20,326 nt of DNA. Origin: CAZYPH01 sp964649095. Its GTDB lineage: Bacteria; Bdellovibrionota; UBA1018; UBA923. The notes under the pieces were generated by a model. The model did not search any database and was not told the DNA's origin. It worked only from the letters and a program-made list of their open reading frames with translations. The translations under genes were made by a program, and so were the position numbers. Location of the stretch: assembly GCA_964649095.1 (NCBI GenBank), contig CAZYPH010000033.1, forward strand, positions 1 to 20,326. Direction: 5' to 3'. This document shows, one piece after another, positions 7,779 to 14,787 of this stretch (the stretch's first letter is position 1; the number at the start of each line of letters is the position of its first letter).

Positions 7779-8231
7779 CTATACTCTCCTCTTTTTTGGA
7801 GGCCTACAGCCATTGTGAGGAATGGGTGTAATATCCTTAATGAGCGATACCCTCAGGCCACTTGCCTGCAAGGCACGCAAAGCCGACTCTCTGCCAGCCC
7901 CAGGGCCATTAATAAAAACTTGCACTGACCTCACGCCAAGCTCAAACGCCTTCCTACCAGCGTCCTCTGCCGCTACCTGCGCTGCAAAAGGAGTATTTTT
8001 TCTAGAACCACGAAACCCCTTTGCGCCGGCTGTAGCCCAACAGAGAACGTTACCGTTACTATCAGCAATCGTCACAATCGTATTATTAAACGAGGATTGA
8101 ACATACACATTACCGCTAGAAACCCCTTTTTTGCCCGATTTCTTAGTGATAATCTTCTTTTGTGCTGTATCCTCTTCGCCACCTATTGTTGGTGTTTCGA
8201 CCGTACTATTGTCTAAATTTTCCACGATCAT
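7779..8231 (-). CDS. rpsK: 30S ribosomal protein S11
   Basis: A 150-residue S11 with the conserved SSFNNTIVTIAD, AGAKGFRGSRKNTPFAAQ, GPGAGRESALRALQ and the C-terminal ITPIPHNGCRPPKKRRV of the 30S platform protein. The usual length is near 129: an extra 20-25 residues, acidic and serine/threonine-rich (NLDNSTVETPTIGGEEDTAQ), precede the basic start of the normal protein. The ATG at 8231 has GGAG twelve bases upstream, and no ATG, GTG or TTG better placed for the shorter form is obvious, so the extension is probably translated. It lies between rpsM and rpsD as usual. Confidence 0.96.
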   Translation of the reverse strand: MIVENLDNSTVETPTIGGEEDTAQKKIITKKSGKKGVSSGNVYVQSSFNNTIVTIADSNGNVLCWATAGAKGFRGSRKNTPFAAQVAAEDAGRKAFELGVRSVQVFINGPGAGRESALRALQASGLRVSLIKDITPIPHNGCRPPKKRRV

Positions 8232-8258
8232 AAACTATCGATTCTCCATAAATTCAAT

Positions 8259-8642
8259 CTACTTCATAGCCTTAACTGATTTTTTGCCTGCAATCGCAAC
8301 CGCCGGCCCTTTTCGAGTACGTGCATTTGAGTGTGTTCGCTGCCCACGGACAGGTAATCCCCTCTTATGCCGACTACCGCGATAACAACCCAGGTCGACT
8401 AATCGTTTTATACTGAGACTAATATCTCTTCGCAAATCACCCTCAACTTTTAATTGCCGATCAATGACATCCCGAATCTGAGACACTTCCGCCTCACTCA
8501 GCTCATCTGAATTCTTATTGTGTGCAATTCCAGCCTGATCCAAAATATTCTTGGCTGAACTTTTCCCAACTCCAAAAATATAAGTCAAAGCAACTTGCAT
8601 CTGCTTATTTTTTGGTAAATCAACACCTGCTATACGTGCCAC
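8259..8642 (-). CDS. rpsM: 30S ribosomal protein S13
   Basis: A 127-residue S13: MARIAGVDLPKNKQMQVALT, the helix-hairpin-helix YIFGVGKSSAKNIL, DLRRDISLSIKRL, and the basic tail RGLPVRGQRTHSNARTRKG that contacts the head of 16S rRNA and P-site tRNA. The start codon is GTG, with AGGAG seven bases upstream. It follows rpmJ by 31 bp, too little for an S4-binding pseudoknot of the E. coli type. Length is normal. Confidence 0.97.
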   Translation of the reverse strand: MARIAGVDLPKNKQMQVALTYIFGVGKSSAKNILDQAGIAHNKNSDELSEAEVSQIRDVIDRQLKVEGDLRRDISLSIKRLVDLGCYRGSRHKRGLPVRGQRTHSNARTRKGPAVAIAGKKSVKAMK

Positions 8643-8673
8643 TCTGTTACTCCTAACGTTCTTTGAGAACTTA

Positions 8674-8787
8674 TTAACCTTGTCGTTGTTTATGTCTAGG
8701 ATTGGTACAAATCACCCTAACTATTCCAACGCGCTTTATTATCTTACATTTATCGCAAATTTTTTTTACAGACGCCCTAACTTTCAT
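8674..8787 (-). CDS. rpmJ: 50S ribosomal protein L36
   Basis: A 37-codon gene found by reading the minus strand between infA and rpsM: ATG at 8787, TAA at 8674-8676. The product begins MKVRASVKKICDKCK and ends CTNPRHKQRQG, the L36 signature. C11, C14, C27 and H32 form the zinc ribbon, so this is the zinc-binding form. Its place between infA and rpsM is the standard one. The ribosome binding site is modest (GGCGAG). Confidence 0.96.
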   Translation of the reverse strand: MKVRASVKKICDKCKIIKRVGIVRVICTNPRHKQRQG

Positions 8788-8892
8788 ATGCTCGCCACTC
8801 TCTCTTAAACTATGTAACTATTAAAACCAAACCTTTGTCGCTGATTACTGTAAGTACCATTGTAAATTAAGCCTCGAACTACTATCGAAAAT

Positions 8893-8898
8893 ATTATA
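8893..8898 (-). promoter_or_regulatory. Possible -10 element upstream of rpmJ-rpsM
   Basis: The 123-bp gap between infA and rpmJ is one of the longest in the operon. On the minus strand it contains a perfect TATAAT just after the infA stop. No convincing -35 or extended -10 was found at 17±2 bp, so an internal promoter for the alpha-operon part is only a suggestion. The rest of the gap holds no recognisable gene. Confidence 0.22.
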
Positions 8899-8910
8899 TA
8901 AACTCAAGGC

Positions 8911-9129
8911 CTATTTTACACGATAGGTAATACGTCCTCGACTCAGATCATAAGGACTCAACTCAATCGTCACCTTATCTCCCGGAAGTATTTTGATGTA
9001 ATGCATTCTCATTTTACCCGAAACATGTGCCAAAACTTGATGCCCATTGCTCAACTTAACCATAAACATTGCATTGGGAAGAGGCTCAAGAACCGTACCC
9101 TCAACTTCAATTGCTTCTTCTTTCGACAT
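8911..9129 (-). CDS. infA: Translation initiation factor IF-1
   Basis: A 72-residue OB-fold protein of canonical IF-1 length. It shows EVEGTVLEPLPNAMFMVKL, the LAHVSGKMRMHYIKILPGD core and the C-terminal LSRGRITYRVK. It occupies the 30S A site during initiation and assists IF-2 and IF-3. It lies between adk and rpmJ; map, which separates adk and infA in many bacteria, is absent here. AGGAG is present but unusually far (about 15 bases) from the ATG. Confidence 0.97.
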   Translation of the reverse strand: MSKEEAIEVEGTVLEPLPNAMFMVKLSNGHQVLAHVSGKMRMHYIKILPGDKVTIELSPYDLSRGRITYRVK

Positions 9130-9194
9130 AAATCTGTACCAAAACTCCTAGCTTTATTCCCACTCAGTAACTACAAGAACCGACTAACGGCACT

Positions 9195-9866
9195 CTAACC
9201 ACTTTTTACAACCACTGCCATGATACTATCATGAACATCTGAGATGCCTTGATCAGCGTCAACGGTAAACAAATTAACTCCAGCACCAGCCAAATACTTC
9301 AAAACAGGCTCAGTTATTGTCCGATATGTTGCAAACCGATTACGAATTGCCTCTTCGTTATCATCGGTCCGCCTAACCAAAGGACCTACTTTGCAATTTG
9401 GACACTGACCAGCTGTTGGAGACATAGGTGGTTGTCCCATACTGGTCGTATAATTACAGTTGGCACATACCCAACGCGACAAGAGACGAACCACCAATGC
9501 TGCCTCTTCTATGTCCAAACAAACCACACAACGAACCCGAAGGCCCAATGAACCTATAAAAAAAAGTAATTTCTCGGCCTGACTAACATTCCTCGGATAG
9601 CCATCTAAAATAAAACCGTTAACACAGTCAGCCTCCGTCACACGACTACGAAGTAAATCAAAGGTGATCTCGTCATCAATTAAGTCACCAGCCTGCATCT
9701 TTTTACTCAAAAGAGCCCCAATTGGAGTCCCCTTTTTAATCTCTGACCTAAACAGGTCCCCTGTAGACACTGCGACGGTCCTAAGCGCCGTTTCCAAGAG
9801 CTTACACTGGGTGCCCTTTCCCGCTCCTGGGGCTCCGAAAAGTATTAGAATCTCTTTCTCAAGCAT
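9195..9866 (-). CDS. adk: Adenylate kinase
   Basis: A 223-residue enzyme for ATP + AMP = 2 ADP. The P-loop GAPGAGKGT is at 11-19, STGD at 34-37 in the AMP site, FILDGYPR at 85-92, and the LID arginines in RRTDDNEE at 165-172. The LID carries a structural zinc site, C134-x2-C137 and C155-x2-C158. It is the long-LID bacterial form. It sits directly after secY, as in many spc operons, with 90 bp between. A poor ribosome binding site precedes the ATG at 9866. The family's usual TGDMLR is TGDLFR here; otherwise the key residues are intact. Confidence 0.96.
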   Translation of the reverse strand: MLEKEILILFGAPGAGKGTQCKLLETALRTVAVSTGDLFRSEIKKGTPIGALLSKKMQAGDLIDDEITFDLLRSRVTEADCVNGFILDGYPRNVSQAEKLLFFIGSLGLRVRCVVCLDIEEAALVVRLLSRWVCANCNYTTSMGQPPMSPTAGQCPNCKVGPLVRRTDDNEEAIRNRFATYRTITEPVLKYLAGAGVNLFTVDADQGISDVHDSIMAVVVKSG

Positions 9867-9956
9867 CTTAAGCTAATTCTTTCATTTACATCAACCTAAC
9901 ACCGACAGACTAAAGACGTAATTAATCCACAGATCAAATGACCATCCACTCAAACT

Positions 9957-10652
9957 TCACTTATTACCGCGGCCACGAAGTCTAACACCGTCTACTAATG
10001 TACCGTAAGAGGATGCAAGCCTTTGACTCTCAAATTGGCTCAAAGTATCCATGGCCACTCCGACCAAAATTAACAAGCTGGTACCCCCAAAAGCGAATGG
10101 CAGCCCTGAATCCATCATTACGAGCTGAGGAACCACGGCCACAGTTGAAATGTAGAACGCACCACCCAATGTCAACCGAGCCAACACCTGATCCAAAAAA
10201 CTCGCCGTCTTTTCCCCAGGGCGAATACCCGGAATAAAACCACCAACCCGCTTCAAATTATCGGCTACATCTCCGCTTTTGAAGACCACAGCAGCATAAA
10301 AGAAACAGAAAAAAACTATCAACGACACATTCAATGTCTCATGCAATAATCCACCCACCTGCAGGAAACGCTGAGCGGAATCAGAAAAGCGATTGGGAAA
10401 TACACTCATCACGGTCGCAGGAAACATTAAGAGTGAAGAAGCAAAAATAGGAGGTATAACACCACTAACATTTATCTTCAGAGGAAGATGACTAGGCTGG
10501 CCTCCATAAACCTTATTACCAACAACCCGTTTTGGATAATGAACCAAGACCTTCCGAAATGCCCTTTCAAAGAACACAATTAAGCAAAACGCAGCGCCAA
10601 CCCCAACCGTTAACAAAACCAGAGTTGGTAGTTTTATCTCTCCAACTCTCAC
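9957..10652 (-). CDS. secY: SecY C-terminal part (TM6-TM10), downstream of an in-frame stop
   Basis: The 231 residues from a GTG at 10652 cover TM6 onward of the SecYEG channel. They include the ribosome-contacting loop FFERAFRKV...YPKR, GGQPSHLPLKINVSGVIPPIFASS, the second loop RVGGFIPGIRPGEKT with the key arginine, and FAFGGTSLLILVGVAMDT. It is in the same frame as the upstream SecY part, and the 22 sense codons between the TAA at 10719 and this GTG still read like TM5 (SLIIFACIA). Separate initiation at the GTG would omit TM5, and the only strong purine tract (AAGGGGG) is about 20 bases away, too far. Conservation of this half argues the frame is, or was until recently, translated as one SecY of 425 codons. 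Confidence 0.85.
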   Translation of the reverse strand: MRVGEIKLPTLVLLTVGVGAAFCLIVFFERAFRKVLVHYPKRVVGNKVYGGQPSHLPLKINVSGVIPPIFASSLLMFPATVMSVFPNRFSDSAQRFLQVGGLLHETLNVSLIVFFCFFYAAVVFKSGDVADNLKRVGGFIPGIRPGEKTASFLDQVLARLTLGGAFYISTVAVVPQLVMMDSGLPFAFGGTSLLILVGVAMDTLSQFESQRLASSYGTLVDGVRLRGRGNK

Positions 10653-10718
10653 AAGCGTAATTAAAGAACCAACCCCCTTCTGTACACTAGAAGCAATACA
10701 AGCAAAGATTATTAACGA

Positions 10719-10721
10719 TTA
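10719..10721 (-). other. In-frame TAA stop inside secY
   Basis: On the minus strand the codons read GGT AAT TGT TAA TCG TTA ATA ATC TTT GCT, i.e. G-N-C-stop-S-L-I-I-F-A, where SecY proteins have G-N-G-I-S at the cytoplasmic start of TM5. The frame is identical on both sides. TAA is used as a normal terminator by rplB, rpsN, rpmJ and rpsJ in this window, so a changed code is not indicated. Whether this is a mutation, an assembly error or a readthrough site cannot be decided from one sequence. Confidence 0.9.
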
Positions 10722-11234
10722 ACAATTACCTAGGCCAAATTCAGTAATCAGCTCCCCTAGCCACATCAAAAACAAAGTACCCGCCGCTAAAGTTATTGCA
10801 ACCTCCACCCTAAAAAGTATCCCTGGCTCCAATACAACACTTGGCCTGCTCAACTGCTCCAAGCCCGCCGCAAGTCCGTATCCCTGAACCAATGCAAGAG
10901 CAAGCGTCGCATAGCGAGTATATTGATTGATCTTCCTACGACCTGCCTCCCCTTCCTTAGCAAGCTCTCCGATACTTGGAACAACAACCCCCAACAGCTG
11001 AAAAATAATAGATGAACTGATATAAGGCACAATGTTTAACGCTAGAATGGAGAACCGCTCTAAGGCTCCTCCCCCAAACATGTTAAACCAAGAAAAAGCT
11101 GTCCCAGTATTGGACTCTAAAAAGGAACGTAGCGCTGCCGCATCAATCCCTGGAGCGGGAACATTTACACCTAGCCTAAACACCACTAATGCAAACAAAG
11201 TAAATAGAATTTTTTTTGAGAGTTTCGAATCCAC
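10719..11234 (-). CDS. secY: Preprotein translocase SecY, N-terminal part (TM1-TM4), ending at premature TAA
   Basis: 171 residues matching the first 40% of SecY. TM1 is FTLFALVVFRLGVNVPAPGID with the PAPGID plug-proximal motif, then FNMFGGGALERFSILALNIVPYISSSI (plug and TM2), EAGRRKINQYTRYATLALAL (TM3), and TLFLMWLGELITEFGLGN (TM4 and following loop). The start is GTG, with GGAG six bases upstream and an in-frame stop just before it, so the start is firm and the short N-terminus is normal. The full gene would span 9957-11234 (425 codons against about 440 in E. coli). SecY is essential for protein export, so a true null is unlikely unless another copy exists. Confidence 0.88.
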   Translation of the reverse strand: MDSKLSKKILFTLFALVVFRLGVNVPAPGIDAAALRSFLESNTGTAFSWFNMFGGGALERFSILALNIVPYISSSIIFQLLGVVVPSIGELAKEGEAGRRKINQYTRYATLALALVQGYGLAAGLEQLSRPSVVLEPGILFRVEVAITLAAGTLFLMWLGELITEFGLGNC

Positions 11235-11324
11235 TTATTTCTCCGGTGCTACTTTTAACTACTCACCTTGCATAATTAGTCTACGTGACCAGATACACTA
11301 CCACGGCCTTAATCTAGCAATTGA

Positions 11325-11768
11325 TCAATCAATAATTGTTACAGTCCCGCCGGCCTCTTCAATCGAGGCTTTAGCCCCTGGCGAGCAGTAACTAGCAGTA
11401 ACATTCAACGCCTTCTTCACTGTCAACTTTCCAATTACCCTCAGCTTTGTACCGACCGAAGCCTTTTCCCCAACGATAGCCTCCAAAGTGACTAAATCCA
11501 AAGCTGTTCGTTCTGTTATGTGACCAAGGTTAAACTCCCGCGAAGATTTCCTAAATAAATTCTTAAACCCAACCTTCGGCAGACGACGGTACAAAGGAAT
11601 CTGACCTCCTTCAAACCCTATTCGTGAAACACCTCCAGAGCGAGCTAATTGCCCCTTATGCCCCTTTCCGGCGGTTTTTCCGTGGCCTGAGCCTGGCCCG
11701 CGACCTAACCGCTTCGTCCGGCCTACACGAGCTCCCTTTGACGGACCTAAATTACTAAGCTTTGACAT
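11325..11768 (-). CDS. rplO: 50S ribosomal protein L15
   Basis: A 147-residue L15: basic glycine-rich N-terminus (RTKRLGRGPGSGHGKTAGKG), then QLARSGGVSRIGFEGGQIPLYRRLPKVGF and the C-terminal globular part ending PGAKASIEEAGGTVTIID. It binds 23S rRNA late in 50S assembly. It lies between rpmD and secY, with 15 bp to rpmD and about 90 bp to the secY GTG. That gap includes a short TTGATCAA palindrome and no gene. Length is normal. Confidence 0.96.
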   Translation of the reverse strand: MSKLSNLGPSKGARVGRTKRLGRGPGSGHGKTAGKGHKGQLARSGGVSRIGFEGGQIPLYRRLPKVGFKNLFRKSSREFNLGHITERTALDLVTLEAIVGEKASVGTKLRVIGKLTVKKALNVTASYCSPGAKASIEEAGGTVTIID

Positions 11769-11783
11769 ACAATACCCTTCTAA

Positions 11784-11972
11784 CTATTTTCGCAACTCTG
11801 TAAACTTAACCAGATGAAGTACCTTCTTCACCATTCCCCGAATTTCACTCACATTCCTGAGTGTCCGCGAGGAACCAATGCGCCCTAGCCCTAAGCCCTT
11901 CAAACAAGCAACCTGAACTTTTGTACAACCCTTGCCGCTCTTTATCTGTTCAACAACTATTTCTTTATCCAT
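11784..11972 (-). CDS. rpmD: 50S ribosomal protein L30
   Basis: A 62-residue L30 starting at ATG 11972 (MDKEIVVEQIKSGKGC). The same frame is open upstream to the end of rpsE, but GGAAG just before 11972 and the family length (about 60) decide this start. The core is VACLKGLGLGRIGSSRTLRN followed by IRGMVKKVLHLVKF. Its presence argues against the candidate phyla radiation, most members of which lack L30. It has two cysteines where many homologues have none. The gene lies between rpsE and rplO as usual. Confidence 0.93.
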   Translation of the reverse strand: MDKEIVVEQIKSGKGCTKVQVACLKGLGLGRIGSSRTLRNVSEIRGMVKKVLHLVKFTELRK

Positions 11973-12028
11973 AAATCTTCCAATATTACCCTTATCGTCT
12001 AAAGTATAAGTAGCGCTAAGACAAAGCA

Positions 12029-12541
12029 CTAACGATGCCGAGCATCAACCTCACTCAACGACTCGAGGCCCCTCAACGTAGCCCGTATAACATTATGTGG
12101 GTTGTCTCTCTTTAAACTCTTAGTCAGTATATTCCTAATACCAGCGCACTCTAAAATAGCCCTTACAGTCGAACTAGCAATTACGCCCGAACCCTGTGGC
12201 GCGGGTTTTAGAAGGACACTACTCGCCCCGTAACATCCTAAAACCTCATGGGTAATACCCCCATCTTTAATAACCACATCAACCAACGATTTCTTAGCCT
12301 GTTTTGTTGCCTTTTTAATCGCCTCAGGAACCTCTCCAGCCTTACCTAAACCAACCCCTACTTTACCATTCCTATCACCCACTACAACAATCGCAGCAAA
12401 GCTAAAGCGGCGCCCCCCCTTTACAACCTTCGCACAACGATTTACGTGAACGACACGCTCTTCAAATGTCTGTTCTTCACCAATATTGGCGCTACCACGG
12501 CCATTACCGCCTGAGGATCCATAACCTAAATTGCCACTCAC
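12029..12541 (-). CDS. rpsE: 30S ribosomal protein S5
   Basis: A 170-residue S5 with the double-stranded RNA-binding domain (ERVVHVNRCAKVVKGGRRFS, VVVGDRNGKVGVGLGKAGEV) and the second domain (VLLKPAPQGSGVIASSTVRAILE, AGIRNILTKSLKRDNPHNV). It helps form the mRNA entry site and affects decoding fidelity. The N-terminus has a glycine/serine-rich stretch of about 20 residues. The start is GTG with GGGAG nine bases upstream. It sits between rplR and rpmD. Confidence 0.97.
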   Translation of the reverse strand: MSGNLGYGSSGGNGRGSANIGEEQTFEERVVHVNRCAKVVKGGRRFSFAAIVVVGDRNGKVGVGLGKAGEVPEAIKKATKQAKKSLVDVVIKDGGITHEVLGCYGASSVLLKPAPQGSGVIASSTVRAILECAGIRNILTKSLKRDNPHNVIRATLRGLESLSEVDARHR

Positions 12542-12556
12542 TCTAGTACACTCCCA

Positions 12557-12916
12557 TTAAAATTTTAAACCAACCGCCCTAGCCGAATCTGCAAGAGCCT
12601 TTATTCGACCATGGTACAAATAGCCGGAACGATCAAATACTGCGGCCTTAATACCCAAATCCAAAGCCCGCTTAGCAACCAACTCACCAACTGCTGTCGC
12701 AGCTAACAAACTACGCCCACTCTTTGCACAAGCCTTCTCAGTAGAATCAGCAAACGCCAAAGTAACACCCTTACTATCGTCAATTAGCTGCACTACTAAG
12801 CGTGTATTACTTCTAAAAACAGAGATTCTTGGTCGCTCACTAGTGCCAGTAACTCGGGACCGAATCCTCGATCTTTTTTTATTTCGACTTTCAACTTTAC
12901 TTAACTGCTTACTCAT
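12557..12916 (-). CDS. rplR: 50S ribosomal protein L18
   Basis: A 119-residue L18: basic N-terminus (KVESRNKKRSRIRSRVTG), then RPRISVFRSNTRLVVQLIDD, ALDLGIKAAVFDRSGYLYHGR and ALADSARAVGLKF at the C-terminus. It binds 5S rRNA in the central protuberance together with L5. It stands between rplF and rpsE with gaps of about 15 bp. Length is normal and nothing is odd. Confidence 0.97.
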   Translation of the reverse strand: MSKQLSKVESRNKKRSRIRSRVTGTSERPRISVFRSNTRLVVQLIDDSKGVTLAFADSTEKACAKSGRSLLAATAVGELVAKRALDLGIKAAVFDRSGYLYHGRIKALADSARAVGLKF

Positions 12917-12932
12917 AAATATCCCAATCTAC

Positions 12933-13469
12933 TTACTTAGAACCTGCTGCTTTTCCTTGCTTACGAACAATAACCTCGTCCGAATACTTCACACCTTTTC
13001 CCTGATAGGGCTCCGGTTCACGAAACGACCGTACTTTAGCAGCTACTAAACCGACAAGAGCCTTGTCAGCTCCACTTACAACAACCTTAGTATTACCATC
13101 CACACGCAACGAAATCCCTTCTGGCGCAACGAAATCAATCGGATGTGAGTACCCTAGACTTAGACTCAAAACCGACCCCTTACTCTGTGCTCGGTAACCA
13201 ACACCAACAATCTCTAACTCTCTGCTAAATCCAACACTCACGCCAACAACCATGTTATTGATGACGGTCCGTGTGAGGCCATGCAAATTATTTAACTCAA
13301 CACTCCCGACTTTCACCGATAACAGATCAGATCCAATCTCTAAACCTAAACCAGCAGGTAACTGATGTGTCAAAGCCCCCTTGGGACCAGTAACGGTTAC
13401 CACGCCTTTATCTAACTTAACCTTAACCCCACCCGGAATCTTCACCGGCAATTTACCTATTCTTGACAT
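12933..13469 (-). CDS. rplF: 50S ribosomal protein L6
   Basis: A 178-residue L6 beginning MSRIGKLPVKIPGGVKV, with duplicated folds (GVVTVTGPKGALTHQL in the first; VGYRAQSKGSVLSLSLGYSHPI and RSFREPEPYQGKGVKY in the second). It lies near the sarcin-ricin loop and L7/L12 base. The frame extends four codons upstream to a TTG overlapping the rpsH stop, but the family N-terminus and the spacing of the GAGG signal favour ATG 13469. The gap to rpsH is 5 bp. Confidence 0.96.
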   Translation of the reverse strand: MSRIGKLPVKIPGGVKVKLDKGVVTVTGPKGALTHQLPAGLGLEIGSDLLSVKVGSVELNNLHGLTRTVINNMVVGVSVGFSRELEIVGVGYRAQSKGSVLSLSLGYSHPIDFVAPEGISLRVDGNTKVVVSGADKALVGLVAAKVRSFREPEPYQGKGVKYSDEVIVRKQGKAAGSK

Positions 13470-13474
13470 ACCAA

Positions 13475-13876
13475 CTACCAAACCTCACAAAGCACTTCAC
13501 CACCGTGCCCATTCTGATCAGCCTTACCGGCTGCTAACACGCCAATTGGCGTTGACAACAGTCGAACAGAGGAACGGGCCGACTGATATCGTAACCTACT
13601 GGCTCTTGCTGAATAGACACGAACACCTGGCTTACTGATCCTTTTGGCCCCCCTTAGGACCGGCTTACCGTCTGAACTATACTTCAGCTCAACAACGATA
13701 AAAACCTTTGACCCCTGGCGCTCGAACCGGAAGCCCTTTAAAAAGCCTTCCTCCTTTAACACCGCCAAAACCTGAGCCTTAAACCGTGAAGCAGGGATAC
13801 GACAATAATCGTGGCCTACCATACCGGCATTCTTCAATCTAACCAACAAGTCCCCAATAGGATCCATCACAACCAT
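13475..13876 (-). CDS. rpsH: 30S ribosomal protein S8
   Basis: A 133-residue S8 from ATG 13876 (MVVMDPIGDLLVRLKNA). AGGTG lies five bases upstream, and the longer frame from a TTG at 13903 would overlap rpsN. It shows RIPASRFKAQVLAVLKEEGF and the C-terminal VRLLSTPIGVLAAGKADQNG followed by GGEVLCEVW, where the last segment binds helix 21 of 16S rRNA. In E. coli S8 represses the spc operon by binding mRNA at the rplX-rplE border. That border does not exist here because rplX is absent. Confidence 0.96.
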   Translation of the reverse strand: MVVMDPIGDLLVRLKNAGMVGHDYCRIPASRFKAQVLAVLKEEGFLKGFRFERQGSKVFIVVELKYSSDGKPVLRGAKRISKPGVRVYSARASRLRYQSARSSVRLLSTPIGVLAAGKADQNGHGGEVLCEVW

Positions 13877-13896
13877 ATTTACACCTAAGCCCTTAA

Positions 13897-14082
13897 TTAC
13901 CAACTTGACTTTGTTACGCCTGGAATTAACCCCTTTAGCGCTAGTCCTCTAAAACATAAACGACACATATTAAACTTCCTCATAAAAGCCCTAGGTCGAC
14001 CACAGAGTGGACAACGATTTTTTTCGCGGACTTGAAACTTAGAAGCACTCTTATTCTCAACACGCTTACACTTTTTACTCAT
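13897..14082 (-). CDS. rpsN: 30S ribosomal protein S14, zinc-binding short type
   Basis: A 61-residue S14 of the short (type Z) form. Zinc knuckles are C24-x2-C27 (NRCPLCGRPRAF) and C40-x2-C43 (NMCRLCFRGLA), ending GLIPGVTKSSW. It helps assemble the 30S head with S10 and S3. It lies between rplE and rpsH, its standard site. With S4 and L36 it is the third ribosomal protein here in the zinc (C+) form. The stop is TAA. Confidence 0.97.
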   Translation of the reverse strand: MSKKCKRVENKSASKFQVREKNRCPLCGRPRAFMRKFNMCRLCFRGLALKGLIPGVTKSSW

Positions 14083-14100
14083 AACTCTGTCACTAATCCC

Positions 14101-14787
14101 CTACTGCTGTCTAAATGGTAAACCAAACTTTTTTAAGAGAGACCTTGCCTGATCGTTTGTAGTAGCTGTTGTGCCAATTACAACACTCATCCCTCGAACC
14201 TTTTCCACTGCATCATAACTAATCTCGGGGAAAATAATCTGCTCCTTTAAACCAAAAGCATAATTCCCCCTACCGTCAAAACTCTTTAAGGGTATTCCCT
14301 TAAAGTCCCTCACTCGTGGCAATGCTACGTTAACCAAGCGGTCCAAAAACTCGTACATTCTAGCACGTCTGAGCGTAACGCTCACACCAATAGCTTGACC
14401 TTCTCTCAGCTTAAATGTAGCGATCGATTTCTTGGCCTTCGAAACACGAGGAGCCTGACCGCAAATTGACGCCAACTCAGCGCGAACGCTTTCAACTAAC
14501 TTTGAATTACCCAAGAAGTCTTTGGTACTCACATTAACAACAATTTTTTCAAGTCGAGGCACTTCCATAACGTTCTTCAAACCAAGCTCAGCAAGAAGCT
14601 CACCACGAAACTGATTCACATAACGTTCTTCTAAGCGAGGTATCGACACACCTCGAGACTTTGGACGACCAGCTTGAACGGCGCTCACGGCTGCCGCCTG
14701 CCGCTCCTTCTTCCCAGGACCACGGCCACTCTTCTTTTCTTTTTTTCCTGATGCAGGCGCAGTAACTTGACTTTTTTCTTCACTCAT
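14101..14787 (-). CDS. rplE: 50S ribosomal protein L5 with extended N-terminus
   Basis: 228 residues against about 179 in E. coli. From residue about 48 it is a normal L5: RLEERYVNQF, NVMEVPRLEKIVVNVSTKDF, SKAKKSIATFKLREGQAIG, VTLRRARMYEFLDRL, PRVRDFKGIPLKSFDGRGNY, QIIFPEISYDAVEKVRGM and the C-terminal FGLPFRQQ. L5 binds 5S rRNA and contacts S13 and P-site tRNA. The first 48 residues are a low-complexity, Lys/Gly/Ala-rich tail (KKEKKSGRGPGKKERQAAA) without similarity that I recognise. AGAAGG eight bases before the ATG supports translation of the tail. It follows rplN by 29 bp, where rplX normally lies. Confidence 0.95.
   Translation of the reverse strand: MSEEKSQVTAPASGKKEKKSGRGPGKKERQAAAVSAVQAGRPKSRGVSIPRLEERYVNQFRGELLAELGLKNVMEVPRLEKIVVNVSTKDFLGNSKLVESVRAELASICGQAPRVSKAKKSIATFKLREGQAIGVSVTLRRARMYEFLDRLVNVALPRVRDFKGIPLKSFDGRGNYAFGLKEQIIFPEISYDAVEKVRGMSVVIGTTATTNDQARSLLKKFGLPFRQQ

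Noticed and set aside
8788..8910. Short 16-codon frame between infA and rpmJ
   Set aside because: No similarity, no ribosome binding site and hydrophobic random-looking content; it is more likely chance.
10719..10721. Reassignment of TAA to an amino acid as the explanation for the secY stop
   Set aside because: rplB, rpsN, rpmJ and rpsJ end with TAA exactly where their families end, and TAG and TGA are also used as stops, so the standard code fits.
14644..14787. L24 fused to the N-terminus of L5
   Set aside because: The 48-residue extension is too short and has no KOW-type beta-barrel pattern; it is low-complexity and basic.
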